Source: Actinomycetales bacterium (lineage in GTDB: Bacteria > Actinomycetota > Actinomycetes > Actinomycetales > Dermatophilaceae). From it: DNA of 44,874 nt. The notes under the pieces were generated by a model that made no database searches, had not been told where the DNA came from, and worked only from the letters and a program-made list of their open reading frames with translations. Below, one piece after another: positions 1 to 8,596 of the stretch. Position 1 is the stretch's first letter, and each line of letters opens with the position of its first letter. Location: positions 1-44,874 of the forward strand of contig JADJVI010000061.1 in assembly GCA_016710645.1 (NCBI GenBank). The letters run 5' to 3'. The translations under genes were made by a program, and so were the position numbers.

Positions 1-1186
1 AACACGTCGGTCAGGAGCCGGTCGCCCCTTCGACCCTGCAACCCGATGTGCCGCCCGCCTTCTGACGCGATCACCCTTGCACGCCATGGTCAAGGACCGC
101 GACGGTCGCTACCAGGACGCCACCGAGTTCCGCGCCGACCTGGCGCGGGCCCGCACCGGCGAGCCGATCAGCGCCGCCGCCTCGGCACCGCAGCGACCCG
201 CGTGCTTCCGTCGACGGGGCACGACGCCGATGGTGGCTTCATGCCGTACGCCGGCGCGGGGTCAGCGGCAGACCCAAGCCACGCCGGTATGCCGTCTGGC
301 CGACACCGCGCCGCTGCCCACTTCCCGTGCCGAGGCGCGCGCCCGCCGCGATGCGCCGACGATTGCGGTCAACCGATTGGCCGACCGGCCGACAGAGGCG
401 GCGGCGCACGGCATACGTGCGCTGGGAATCGGGGCCGCCCTGCGCGCTGGTGCTCGCCATCGTGCTGACCCAGGAATCCTGCGCGACCCGGGCCTGACGC
501 TCGTCGAGGTGCGCTACTGGCCGGGCAGACCCAGGACCAGGCCCGCGCCACCTTACGGCTAAAGGAACCTGGTCATGGCCGCCGAACCCGTGCGGAACGC
601 CGGCGTTGCCGTCGGCCTGGTCGTCGACAGCAAACCCCGAGGGCACCTCAGGTCGCGGTCGGATCGTAGCGGTCACTGTCGAGGTGTCCTCCGGGCCCGG
701 GGAGAAAGCCGGTCCCCAATGCTTAGGGGTCAGCAGTTGGAGGCGGCTAAGCAGGTGCTGACCGCTGCTGGTTCACGGTGACCGGGTCGGTCGAGGTCGA
801 CGACCGTCGCAGGCCAAGGGGCGGTCGTCTCGATTGACCCGGCCCGTGGGCACCATCGTCCCGCTCACCCAGTCGATCACCCTGCGCGTCGCCAGCGGCA
901 AGGTGAAGATGCCACGGTTGGTCGACCTGCTGACCGACACGGCCCGCAGCACCGCGACCGGGCTCAAGCTGGTCTATGACTGGACACGACCCGGGTCGAA
1001 GACGACACCAAGTTGAGGGCACGGTCGTCGCCCAGGACGTGCCACCGACACCCTCGTCGACGCGTCGGATCGACGGTCAAGGTGACGGTCTCGCGCCGGC
1101 CGACTGCCACGGTGACCTTCACGCCATCGACGCCCCCGACGACCTCGACCTCCACCTCGACCTCGTCGGCCTCGACCTCACCCTGA
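1..1186 (+). pseudogene. pknB: pknB-like PASTA Ser/Thr kinase, C-terminal part, fragmented
   Basis: The end of a membrane Ser/Thr protein kinase with extracellular PASTA repeats, a family that senses peptidoglycan fragments. The end of the kinase domain is readable near 85-180 (LHAMVKDRDGRYQDATEFRA). PASTA repeats follow in changing frames: near 600-710 (VVDS..VTVEVSSGPG), 850-920 (PVGTIVPLTQSITLRVASGK) and 1020-1100 (GTVVAQDVPP, then VKVTVSR). A Thr/Ser-rich tail stops at 1184-1186. I count at least five frame changes, several at short runs of one base (an extra T before 63 and an extra C near 86). The transmembrane part is not recognisable in any one frame. The gene begins before the window. 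It is either a decayed gene or a stretch with many indel errors; decay of pknB would be surprising because it is rarely lost in this lineage. Confidence 0.75.
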
Positions 1187-1239
1187 CGCTGGGCGCGGGG
1201 CGCTCGACGGGGCGAGGTCGGCCGGGCGCGGTCAGCCGG

Positions 1240-1888
<649 letters not shown>

Positions 1889-1891
1889 CCC

Positions 1892-2056
1892 TCAGGGACC
1901 GCCCTCGACCGTGACGTTCTCGAACGGCAGGAACGGCGTGATCGCCGGGAACACCCAGATGAAGAGCACCGCAACCACCGCGAGGAAGAGCAGCAGCGCG
2001 AGCAGGGATTTGACCAGACGGTTGCCGGGGAGCCGGCGCCACAGGGCGGCATACAT
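1892..2056 (-). CDS. Small conserved membrane protein (54 aa)
   Basis: A 54-residue protein beginning MYAALWRRLPG, with one transmembrane helix (about residues 15-38, LLALLLFLAVVAVLFIWVFP) and a short outer tail ending FLPFENVTVEGGP. Small proteins of this shape sit between the sortase and pabA in many actinobacterial origin regions; I know of no assigned function. It starts 8 bases after the sortase stop, and its stop is followed by GAGGG and the pabA start, so sortase, this gene and pabA look like one operon. The open frame continues upstream to 2194 but that part overlaps the sortase and lacks a sensible start. Confidence 0.7.
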   Translation of the reverse strand: MYAALWRRLPGNRLVKSLLALLLFLAVVAVLFIWVFPAITPFLPFENVTVEGGP

Positions 2057-2064
2057 GGGCTGTC

Positions 2065-2859
2065 CTACCTCGGGTCGGCGAGCAGGTCGGCGGGCAGGCC
2101 TTCGGCGCGAGGGATGACCCGCTCGAGCTTGGCGAAGACGATGTAGCGGTTGGTCGAGGAGAACCGCGGGTCGCACGAGGTGAGCGTGAACCACGCCTCA
2201 GTCGGCTTGACGCCGGGCTTCTGCGGCACGGCCGCGACGACGTCGACCGACGTGGGCGGCACGATGGTATGCCGTTGGGCCCGGTAAACGACCCAGCCGG
2301 CGCGGGTCTCGACGATCATGACGTCACCGTTGCGGATGGCGTCAATGTCGATGAGCGGGTTGCCGTGGCCCGCGCGGTGGCCGGCGACCGCGAAGTTGCC
2401 GATCGCGCCGGGCAGCGCGGTGTTGGGGTAGCGGCCCAGGCCCTTGGCGAGCACCGGCAGGCCGACGCCCTCGTAGATGGGGCGGGCCCAGGTCGGGCCG
2501 CCAAGCCGCGGCACCCGCAGGATCGCGAAGACCCGGCCATCCTCGAGGGTGACCTTGGGTGATGTGCTGCCAGTGCCGCCGGCGCCGCCGGTGGCCGTCG
2601 GGTCGGACTGCAGCGGGATGTCCGGCAGGCTGGCCCCGCCCGCCGCGAACTGCGCCTCGACCTCGGCGACGACCCCGAGCTGGGCGCGCGAATCAACGAC
2701 CGCGACATAGCCCAGTTGCCAGACAACGAAGAGCACCAACACCACCCCGACGGTGATGAACAGCTCCCGATCCCCCGACGACCGCGCGCCAGCGCCTCCC
2801 CGCCACCGACGTCCTCCTTGTATGCCGCGCCCCCGGCGCTCGTGGCCCACTGGGCCCAT
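2065..2859 (-). CDS. srtE: Class E sortase
   Basis: Membrane transpeptidase that cleaves a C-terminal sorting motif and links the protein to peptidoglycan. After a basic N-terminal region there is one transmembrane helix at about residues 33-55 (LFITVGVVLVLFVVWQLGY). The sortase domain shows the catalytic His in FAVAGHRAGHG, the active-site Cys in the class E-like box TLTSCDPRFSSTNRY, and the conserved Arg in the same box. Its length (264 aa) is normal for the class. The neighbours (small membrane protein, pabA, DUF881, crgA) match the housekeeping class E sortase locus of actinobacteria. The class is known to prefer LAXTG-type motifs, whereas the giant adhesin in this window ends in LPHTG. 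Confidence 0.9.
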   Translation of the reverse strand: MGPVGHERRGRGIQGGRRWRGGAGARSSGDRELFITVGVVLVLFVVWQLGYVAVVDSRAQLGVVAEVEAQFAAGGASLPDIPLQSDPTATGGAGGTGSTSPKVTLEDGRVFAILRVPRLGGPTWARPIYEGVGLPVLAKGLGRYPNTALPGAIGNFAVAGHRAGHGNPLIDIDAIRNGDVMIVETRAGWVVYRAQRHTIVPPTSVDVVAAVPQKPGVKPTEAWFTLTSCDPRFSSTNRYIVFAKLERVIPRAEGLPADLLADPR

Positions 2860-2888
2860 GCTGCTGTCAGGGGCCCATGCACGGGAGG

Positions 2889-3655
2889 TTACCGCGCGAC
2901 GACCGCCTGGCTCAGCCCAATCGCTCCGGTGAACGCCGGGAATCGGGTCTTGGTGATGACCTTGACGTCATAACCAAGACCGATCGCATCGACATATTGC
3001 CGATAGATCTCGATCTTGGGGTCGGCGTCGAGGGCCGCCTTGAGCGCATCGATCTTGCCCATCGCCTTGATGACGAAGGGTGGCGAGTAGACCCGACCCT
3101 GCAGGATGAGGGTGTTGCCGACGCAGCGCACCGCCGAGGTCGCGATGACCCGCTGATCCTGGATCATCATCGCTTCGGCACCCCCACGCCACAGCGCATT
3201 GACGACCGCCTGCGTCCTGTTGGTGGACGACGAGGTCGTCGGGGGTGACCCCGTCGGGCAACTGGGCCGACCCCTGTTTGGCGTCATCAAGGGTGACGAC
3301 CACCGCCGGTCCATCGACCTCGGTGAGCCCGGCCGACGGGGCAATCTCATCGGGCCGAGGCGGTGAGCTTGCTGACCGTCGTGTCGCCGCGGGCTGCCGC
3401 CGCAGCGGTGAGGTCATCGATCTGGGTCTGCAGCGTGGTGACCCGGGCGGCCTTGTCGGCCACCGCCCGCGTGCCGGCATCGATGAGCCCCGGCAGGCCG
3501 CGATCGCTGCGCAGGTCGGTGCCCCGGGCGGTCTGGAAGCTCGTCGTGAACAACAGCCCCGCGACCGCGAAGATGACCGGGGCCAGCCAACGCCAGACCG
3601 AGCGCGAGGGGGTGGCGGGCGTCATCGGTGCAGGGGACGGTGAGGGGGACGGCAT
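2889..3655 (-). pseudogene. DUF881 family membrane protein, two frameshifts
   Basis: DUF881 proteins are single-pass membrane proteins found next to crgA and sortase genes; their role is not established. The start is clear: ATG 3655 behind AGGAGG. A proline-rich head, a TM helix (WLAPVIFAVAGLLFTTSF) and a coiled-coil follow up to SKLTASAR near 3350. The frame then changes at CCTCGGCCCGATG (about 3349-3362), and PDEIAPSAGLTEVDGPAVVVTLDDA reads on. A second change near 3210-3216, where the family has HQQDxQAVVNALW but two bases seem to be missing, leads to TQAVVNALWRGGAEAMMIQDQRVI and the normal C-terminus. The ATG lies inside a GGTATGCCGT word. Both changes push the frame the same way, so they do not cancel. 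Confidence 0.75.
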
Positions 3656-3767
3656 ACCGGTCCTCCTCTCGTCTGCGCCTGCTCGGGTGAGCCGAGCGCT
3701 GTCGTGACGGTAGCGTGCGGGTCGACAACTACGCTAAGGCACACCAGCACCCACGCAAGGAGACCTC

Positions 3768-4082
3768 GTGTCCGACTCCGCAGACCGCGACCGGGCCCAG
3801 GACGGCGCCAAGGCGGCCGTCGTGCCCCCCGCAGCCAAGGCCGCCGCCAAGCGGGCCGCCGCCGAGCAGGAGGCCCGGCGCCGCGCGCGCGCCGAAGCCG
3901 CTCCCAACCCCACCTGGTGGGCGCCGGTGTTCGTCACGCTCTTGGTGCTCGGCCTGATCTGGATCGTCGTCTTCTACGTCACCCAGGGCGCCTGGCCGAT
4001 CCAGGCGTTCGGTTACTGGAACCTCATCGTCGGGTTCGGGCTGCTGTTGACCGGGTTCGCCATGACGATGAAGTGGAAGTAG
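3768..4082 (+). CDS. crgA: Cell division protein CrgA
   Basis: Small divisome membrane protein of actinobacteria that interacts with FtsZ/FtsQ/FtsI and coordinates septum formation. It has 104 aa: a highly charged Ala/Lys/Arg-rich N-terminal half of about 45 residues, then NPTWWAPVFVTLLVLGLIWIVVFYV (TM1), the conserved loop TQGAWPIQAFGYWN, and TM2 (LIVGFGLLLTGFAMTMKWK). The family signature NPxWxxPV and the MKWK C-terminus are present. The GTG start at 3768 has AAGGAG eight bases upstream. A TACGCT -10-like box lies at 3730-3735. It is divergent from the DUF881 gene. Confidence 0.95.
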   Translation: MSDSADRDRAQDGAKAAVVPPAAKAAAKRAAAEQEARRRARAEAAPNPTWWAPVFVTLLVLGLIWIVVFYVTQGAWPIQAFGYWNLIVGFGLLLTGFAMTMKWK

Positions 4083-4119
4083 CCCGCCAGACTGCGCCCC
4101 AGGCCTTCCGGCCGCGAGT

Positions 4120-4165
4120 TACACCTGTGTAGTTCTCCCCACCCTGGGGATAAACCTGTGGATAA
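4120..4165. promoter_or_regulatory. Tandem DnaA-box pair and adjacent dyad
   Basis: Between crgA and the rhomboid gene, TGTGGATAA at 4157-4165 is a perfect DnaA box on the minus strand (TTATCCACA). TGGGGATAA at 4145-4153 is the same box with one mismatch, 12 bp away centre to centre and in the same orientation. Just before them is a perfect dyad TACAC-CT-GTGTA (4120-4131). The gene order places this locus near oriC, where DnaA-titrating or DnaA-regulated sites are plausible; function is inferred. Confidence 0.5.
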
Positions 4166-4186
4166 CTTCTTACCCGGGTCAACGGG

Positions 4187-5101
4187 TCAGCGGTAGTAGA
4201 CCGGCACCGTGAGGTATTTCGCCACGACGACGCCCACCACGACGACGAGGATCAACCCCAGCGCAGCCCACTGGTAGGGCCGTCGGGCGGGGCTGCGCAG
4301 GGCGAGCACACTGCCGGCCACCGCGATCCCGGTGACCAGGCCACCGAGGTGACCCTGCCAGGAGATCCCGGGGTAGAGAAAGCCGAACGCGAGGTTGATG
4401 GCGAGCACGGCATACAGGGCCGTGGAGGAGCGCCCGACGTGCCGGTTGATGACCAGCAGCGCCCCGAACAGCCCGAACACCGCGCCCGACGCGCCCACCA
4501 CCCCCTGCACCCAGGACTGGTATGCCGTGGCCTCCGCCGCGCCCCCGAGCACCCGGGTGGGTGCCTTGGCCAGCAGGACGACCGCCGCGCTGCCGCCGAG
4601 CGCGCTGAGCAGGTAGAGCGCGAGGTAGCGGGCCCGCCCGAGGGCGTGCTCGAGGGCCGGCCCGACCTGCCAGAGAAAGAGCATGTTGAGCGCCAGGTGC
4701 AGCGGCATCGTCGGCGAGTGCAGGAATGCCCCGGTCAACGCCCGCCAGGGCTCGGACCAGCCCAGATAGGGCGTGAAGGCGAAGTTGGCGGTGACCTGCG
4801 GCGAGATGAGTTGCCCGACATAGGCCACGACGCAGGCCGCGATGAGCGACATGGTCACCGTCGGACGGTTGTCACCCGAGAGGGGCACGCCGAGGACCGA
4901 GCGCTGGCGCGGCATACTCGCGGCTGCGGCGGCGACGCAGTCGACGCACTGGATGCCGACCGGCGCCGGTCGCTGGCACTCCGGGCAGGTGGGCCGGTGG
5001 CAGCGCTGGCAGCGGACGTAGGACGGCCGCTCGGGATGGCGCGAGCAGACCGGGACGGGCGCCGGAGCGCCCGTCCCTGAGTACCCGCTGGGCGTGCTCA
5101 G
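4187..5101 (-). CDS. Rhomboid family intramembrane serine protease with N-terminal zinc ribbon
   Basis: Intramembrane protease that cuts substrate helices within the membrane. The core has about six or seven TM helices, the loop WRALTGAFLHS, HLALNMLFLWQVGPALE (conserved His-x3-Asn), the catalytic Ser in GASGAVFGLFGA and the catalytic His in WQGHLGGLVTG. The first ATG is at 4915, but the frame is open for 62 more codons upstream. That part encodes a zinc ribbon typical of actinobacterial rhomboids: CSRHPERPSYVRCQRCHRP, then CPECQ, then CVDC. The only initiator-like codon ahead of it is CTG 5101, six bases after AGGA and overlapping the ppiA stop, so translational coupling is likely. A damaged ATG/GTG is the alternative. 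The stop is at 4187. Confidence 0.85.
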   Translation of the reverse strand: MSTPSGYSGTGAPAPVPVCSRHPERPSYVRCQRCHRPTCPECQRPAPVGIQCVDCVAAAAASMPRQRSVLGVPLSGDNRPTVTMSLIAACVVAYVGQLISPQVTANFAFTPYLGWSEPWRALTGAFLHSPTMPLHLALNMLFLWQVGPALEHALGRARYLALYLLSALGGSAAVVLLAKAPTRVLGGAAEATAYQSWVQGVVGASGAVFGLFGALLVINRHVGRSSTALYAVLAINLAFGFLYPGISWQGHLGGLVTGIAVAGSVLALRSPARRPYQWAALGLILVVVVGVVVAKYLTVPVYYR

Positions 5102-5103
5102 CG

Positions 5104-5622
5104 TCAGTCCTCGATGGTGACCGAGGTGATGACGACGTCCTGCAGCGGCTTGTCGTTGCGGTCGGTGCGGACCTTGGCGATCGCGTCGACGACATCGCGG
5201 CTGGACTGGTCGGCGACCTCGCCGAAGATGGTGTGCTTGAAGTTGAGATAGGTGGGGGTCGACACGGTGATGAAGAACTGCGACCCGTTGGTGCCCTTGC
5301 CCATCCGCTTGCCCGCGTTGGCCATGGCCAGCAGGTAGGGCTTGTTAAACGTCTTGTCCGGGTGCGGCTCGTCGTCGAAGGCATAGCCCGGGCCGCCATA
5401 GCCCTGACCGAGCGGGCAGCCGCCCTGGATCATGAAGCCGTCGATGATGCGGTGGAAGATCAGCCCGTCGAAGAACGGCGTCGGGTCGGTGCGTCCGGCC
5501 TCGTCCTTGTACTTCCTGGTGCCCTTGGCCAACCCGACGAAGTTGTCGACCGTCTTGGGGGCTTCGTTGGGGAAGAGCGTGACGTGGATGTCGCCATGGT
5601 TGGTATGCAAGGTTGCCTTCAT
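5104..5622 (-). CDS. ppiA: Peptidyl-prolyl cis-trans isomerase, cyclophilin type
   Basis: Cyclophilin that speeds proline isomerisation during protein folding in the cytoplasm. It has 172 aa beginning MKATLHTNHGDIHVTLFPNEAPKTVDNF. Cyclophilin signatures are FDGLIFHRIIDGFMIQGGCP (catalytic Arg and Phe), LAMANAGKRMGKGTNGSQFFI and LNFKHTIFGEV. The start chosen is ATG 5622; ATG 5631 is an alternative. The open frame runs upstream through two 90-bp repeats as far as 5805, but that part translates to repeated Cys/Arg/Pro-rich peptide unrelated to the family and is not counted. It sits just upstream of and overlaps the rhomboid gene, as in other actinobacterial origin regions. Confidence 0.95.
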   Translation of the reverse strand: MKATLHTNHGDIHVTLFPNEAPKTVDNFVGLAKGTRKYKDEAGRTDPTPFFDGLIFHRIIDGFMIQGGCPLGQGYGGPGYAFDDEPHPDKTFNKPYLLAMANAGKRMGKGTNGSQFFITVSTPTYLNFKHTIFGEVADQSSRDVVDAIAKVRTDRNDKPLQDVVITSVTIED

Positions 5623-5634
5623 GGGAGGCATCTT

Positions 5635-5814
5635 CCCACGCAACTTTTGGTGCGGTGGACTTGGCGCTCTGGCGCATGATCTGCCGCACCAAAAGGTGCA
5701 GGGGTGGGCCGGCATACCGGGAATCCCACGCAACTTTTGGTGCGGTGGACTTGGCGCCCTGGCGCATGATCTGCCGCACCAAAAGGTGCAGGGGTGGGAG
5801 GGCATACCGGGAAT
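5635..5814. repeat. Two tandem 90-bp hairpin repeats
   Basis: Units 5635-5724 and 5725-5814 differ at only three positions. Each has a 16-bp imperfect inverted repeat (copy 1: 5640-5655 against 5684-5699, core CTTTTGGTGCGG) enclosing about 28 bases with two GGCGC boxes, followed by GGGGTGGG and a GGCATACC word. They fill the space between ppiA and the divergent coiled-coil gene. The unit length is a multiple of three and the frame is open through both, which explains the false N-terminal extension of ppiA. Either a REP-like element or a structured 5' leader of ppiA would fit. Confidence 0.85.
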
Positions 5815-5933
5815 CCCGGTCCCGGGAGGTGTAGTTGTCCCCCGAACAGGGCAGGATGGAACCGAGCCGCGCGCCTAGCGTCCTGCACGCGAGGTGGGCA
5901 CCAGGCCTGACAGTCGACCTTTGGGAGGACCCA

Positions 5934-7067
5934 GTGTTCCGGATGACCAAGAACGCCGACGGGACGTCGGCCGCTGAGCGCCTCAGCGACTTGCGCGCAT
6001 CGCTTGCACCCGCGGCAGCGATGGGCGCGGAGAAGGCCAAGGCCTATGCGCCCGTCGCGAAGTCGAAGGCCGGCGCCCTGGTGGCTGCGGCGACGGCGGC
6101 AGCCGCAGCGGCGGCCGAGGTGGCGCGGACCTATGCGCCGGTGGCCCAGGAGAAGGCCGCCGCGGCTGCCGACCGGGCGTCGGCTGCCGCGGACAAGGCC
6201 GCGCCCGTCGTTCGGGACGCAGCAGAGAAGGCCCGCGACAAGGCTCGCGAAAAGGCCGCGCCCCTGCTGGAGGCCGGGCTGGAGAAGGCCACCCCTTATG
6301 TCGAAGCCGGCCGTGAGAAGGCGCAGCCCTATGTCGAGGCCGGCGTCGAGTGGGCCAAGCCCAAGCTGGAGCACGGGGTCGAGGTGGCCGGGCCCAAGGT
6401 CGTCAAGGCCGTCGAGGATTTCGGCCCCAAGGTCGACGCCACTCGTGACCACATCGTCGAGGACCTGCTGCCCAAGGTTGCTGCTGCCGTGTCGAGCCTG
6501 GTCGCCGCTGCCGGCACCGCCAAGGCGCAGGCTGCCGACGCTGCCTCGGCAGCCGCATCGGCTGCTGTCGCCGACGGTCCGGCGACGTTCGCGGCCGTCA
6601 AGGAGGCCGTGGCGGAGGCGGTAGCCGAGGCCGCACCCGCCTCGCGCAAACGCAGCCGCAAGGGCGGGATCTTCCTGCTGTTCGGGATCGGCGCCGGGGT
6701 GGGTGCCGCTATCGCTGCCTACCTCGCGACCCGCTCAAAGGACGACCCATGGGCAGCCCCCGCCGGCGAGCCGACCTACCTCTCGCCCGCCAAGACCCAG
6801 AGCTACCTCGACCAACCAGTGCCATCTGCGACCGAGGTCAAGGACGCCGCCGCGGACAAGGCTGCCGAGGTCAAGGAAGCCGTCGCCGACACGGTAGACC
6901 AGGCGGCCGACGCATCAGCCGACGTCGCCGACGACCTGGGCGACGCGATCGACGAAGCCGGCAACGACCTCGCTGACGCCGCTGAAGACGCCAAGGACGC
7001 GGTCGAGGAGGCTGCCGACGACGTCGCCGCCAAGGCCAAGGAACTCAAGGACCAGGCCACCGACTGA
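5934..7067 (+). CDS. Ala/Lys-rich coiled-coil membrane protein, LEA/apolipoprotein-like
   Basis: I do not recognise a named family. The 377-aa product has a long helical N-terminal half of 11- to 14-residue amphipathic repeats (AGLEKATPYVEAGREKAQP and similar), a basic patch (RKRSRKG), one TM helix at about residues 245-266 (GIFLLFGIGAGVGAAIAAYLA), and a second acidic coiled-coil tail (VKDAAADKAAEVKEAVAD). Such repeats are typical of LEA-like or envelope-associated coiled-coil proteins. The start is GTG 5934 with GGGAGGA five bases upstream; the frame is open back to 5835 but with no better start. It is monocistronic and followed by the hairpin at 7122-7154. Confidence 0.8.
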   Translation: MFRMTKNADGTSAAERLSDLRASLAPAAAMGAEKAKAYAPVAKSKAGALVAAATAAAAAAAEVARTYAPVAQEKAAAAADRASAAADKAAPVVRDAAEKARDKAREKAAPLLEAGLEKATPYVEAGREKAQPYVEAGVEWAKPKLEHGVEVAGPKVVKAVEDFGPKVDATRDHIVEDLLPKVAAAVSSLVAAAGTAKAQAADAASAAASAAVADGPATFAAVKEAVAEAVAEAAPASRKRSRKGGIFLLFGIGAGVGAAIAAYLATRSKDDPWAAPAGEPTYLSPAKTQSYLDQPVPSATEVKDAAADKAAEVKEAVADTVDQAADASADVADDLGDAIDEAGNDLADAAEDAKDAVEEAADDVAAKAKELKDQATD

Positions 7068-7121
7068 TCGCGGCGCGGCGTGACGCTCGTCGTCACGCAC
7101 ACCCGCGCCCCGCACACCCGA

Positions 7122-7154
7122 GTATGCCGTCCGGTCGCCGACCGGACGGCATAC
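7122..7154. terminator. Perfect 15-bp hairpin built from two inverted GTATGCCG words
   Basis: GTATGCCGTCCGGTC (7122-7136), loop GCC, then the exact reverse complement (7140-7154). It lies 55 bases after the coiled-coil gene and before the convergent PPOX gene, so it can serve as a terminator. Each arm begins with the word that is over-represented across the window. Confidence 0.75.
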
Positions 7155-7204
7155 CTCTGTCTGGAGTGTCTGGGAGCGGCAGTCATGCCGACCCTGGAAC
7201 ATCA

Positions 7205-7242
7205 CTGCGCCCCCCGTGGGGGACCACCGCCGGGGGGCGCAG
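7205..7242. terminator. GC-only hairpin terminator
   Basis: CTGCGCCCCCCG (7205-7216) pairs perfectly with 7231-7242 across a 14-base loop. It is positioned just after the stop of the minus-strand PPOX gene (7279) and is the likely terminator of that gene. No T-run is visible on either side, as is common in high-GC actinobacteria. Confidence 0.7.
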
Positions 7243-7278
7243 ACTCTCAGAAGCGCGAGCGCAAGAGCACTAGGCCGA

Positions 7279-7698
7279 TCAGCTCGGCACCATGTGCAGC
7301 CAGGGCTTGCTCAGCATGAAGAACCGGCCGGTGATCTCGGTGACCTTGATCGAGACCACGTGGTTCTTGACGGTGCGGACCCAGGGACGCAACCGCAACT
7401 GATCGACCGCGATCGCGGCGTCGCCGGTGAGCTCGACGGCCCGCCCGCGCACGACCACGCTGGCGGCGGCGTCCTCGATGAGCTCGTCGATCTCGAAGGC
7501 CACGTCGCCGTTGCCGAGGATGCCGCTGAGTTTGGAGCCCTCTGCCGTGCGGAAGACGATGCAGTCACCGTCGACGGCGTAGTTGATCGGCGCGATCTGC
7601 ACGCCCTCGCCGAGGTGATATGCCAGCCGGCCGAACTCCTGCCGCCGGAGCATCTCCCAACAGTCCGCGTTGGTCATCTCGGTGACCCGGCCTGTCAT
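7279..7698 (-). CDS. Pyridoxamine 5'-phosphate oxidase (PPOX)-fold flavin-binding protein
   Basis: A 139-aa split-barrel protein of the small single-domain PPOX class, members of which bind FMN or F420 and reduce small molecules. Features are the opening MTNADCWEMLRRQEFGRLAYHLG, the strand IAPINYAVDGDCIVFRT, the phosphate-binding stretch EGSKLSGILGNGDVAFEIDEL and VVRGRAVELTGD. The start is ATG 7698 with GGGGAGGG ten bases upstream. It stands alone between two terminator hairpins. The substrate cannot be told from sequence. Confidence 0.85.
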   Translation of the reverse strand: MTGRVTEMTNADCWEMLRRQEFGRLAYHLGEGVQIAPINYAVDGDCIVFRTAEGSKLSGILGNGDVAFEIDELIEDAAASVVVRGRAVELTGDAAIAVDQLRLRPWVRTVKNHVVSIKVTEITGRFFMLSKPWLHMVPS

Positions 7699-7891
7699 GA
7701 CGTCAACCCTCCCCAGGCAAGCGCGTCGGTGCGCATCCGTATGCCGTCCACTCCAGACTAACGCCCGCTATCGCAGCGCTGGCGCGTGGGAGCTACTCGC
7801 GGGTAGTGGGCCCGGACACATCCCAAGCCTGTTGCGCGGCAACGTGACCCACGCGACACCCCGGCGTCGTGCGCCGACCAGTCCCCCTCGG

Positions 7892-8596
7892 TCAGGTGCG
7901 GGGGCGGGGCAGCTTGGGCTTGGCCAGCGCGCAGTAGTGCTCGACCCTCTTCGTGGGACCGGACACGACGAGCTCATCGTGCTGTTCCACGAGAGTCTCC
8001 GGGACGGCATACACGAAGTCCTCGCCCATCCGCTTGACCCCGACGATCGTCACGCCGTACTTCGCGCGAATCCCGGTCTCGCTGAACGTCTTTCCCCACT
8101 GCTCCGGGGGAGCCATGGTGCGGGCGATGGCGAAGTCGTCGTCGAACTCGAGGTATTGGCTCATCCCCCCGACGATCATGTGGGCGACCTGCTCGCCCAT
8201 CGAGCGCTCGGGGTAGACGATGTGGTGGGCGCCGATGCGCTCGAGGATCTTGCCGTGGTCGATGCTGCTGGCTTTGACCCAGATGTCCTGCACGCCGGCC
8301 TCAGACAGGGCGATGGTCGCCAGCACGCTGGCTTCGACGTTGACCGAGATTCCGACGACGGCCTTGTCGAAGTCGCTGATACCGAGCTGTTCAAGGGCGT
8401 CGTGGTCGGTCGCGTCGGCCTGCACCACGTGGGTGAGTTCGTCGGCATACCGTTGCACGAGAACGGGATCGGTGTCGACGGCGAGGACCTCTTGGCCCAT
8501 GGCGACGAGGGAGCGAGCGACGGAGTAGCCGAACCGGCCCAGCCCCACGATGAGGACGGGCGAGTTGTCGTCGTCGCGGCGGAATGGGTTAGCCAA
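7892..8596 (-). CDS. ktrA: Potassium uptake regulatory subunit KtrA/TrkA
   Basis: Cytoplasmic RCK-domain ring protein that gates the KtrB potassium channel in response to nucleotides. The N-terminal Rossmann fold has the GxGxxG motif (VLIVGLGRFGYSVARSL, residues 14-30) with the acidic partner VDTD at the end of strand 2. A RCK_C domain follows (FSETGIRAKYGVTIVGVKR..VPETLVEQHDELVVSGP). The length of 234 aa is normal. It starts at TTG 8596, overlapping the last codons of ktrB, which implies coupled translation. Confidence 0.93.
   Translation of the reverse strand: MANPFRRDDDNSPVLIVGLGRFGYSVARSLVAMGQEVLAVDTDPVLVQRYADELTHVVQADATDHDALEQLGISDFDKAVVGISVNVEASVLATIALSEAGVQDIWVKASSIDHGKILERIGAHHIVYPERSMGEQVAHMIVGGMSQYLEFDDDFAIARTMAPPEQWGKTFSETGIRAKYGVTIVGVKRMGEDFVYAVPETLVEQHDELVVSGPTKRVEHYCALAKPKLPRPRT

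Noticed and set aside
5623..5805. N-terminal extension of ppiA through the 90-bp repeats
   Set aside because: It translates as repeated Cys/Arg/Pro peptide unlike any cyclophilin; a normal start exists at 5622.
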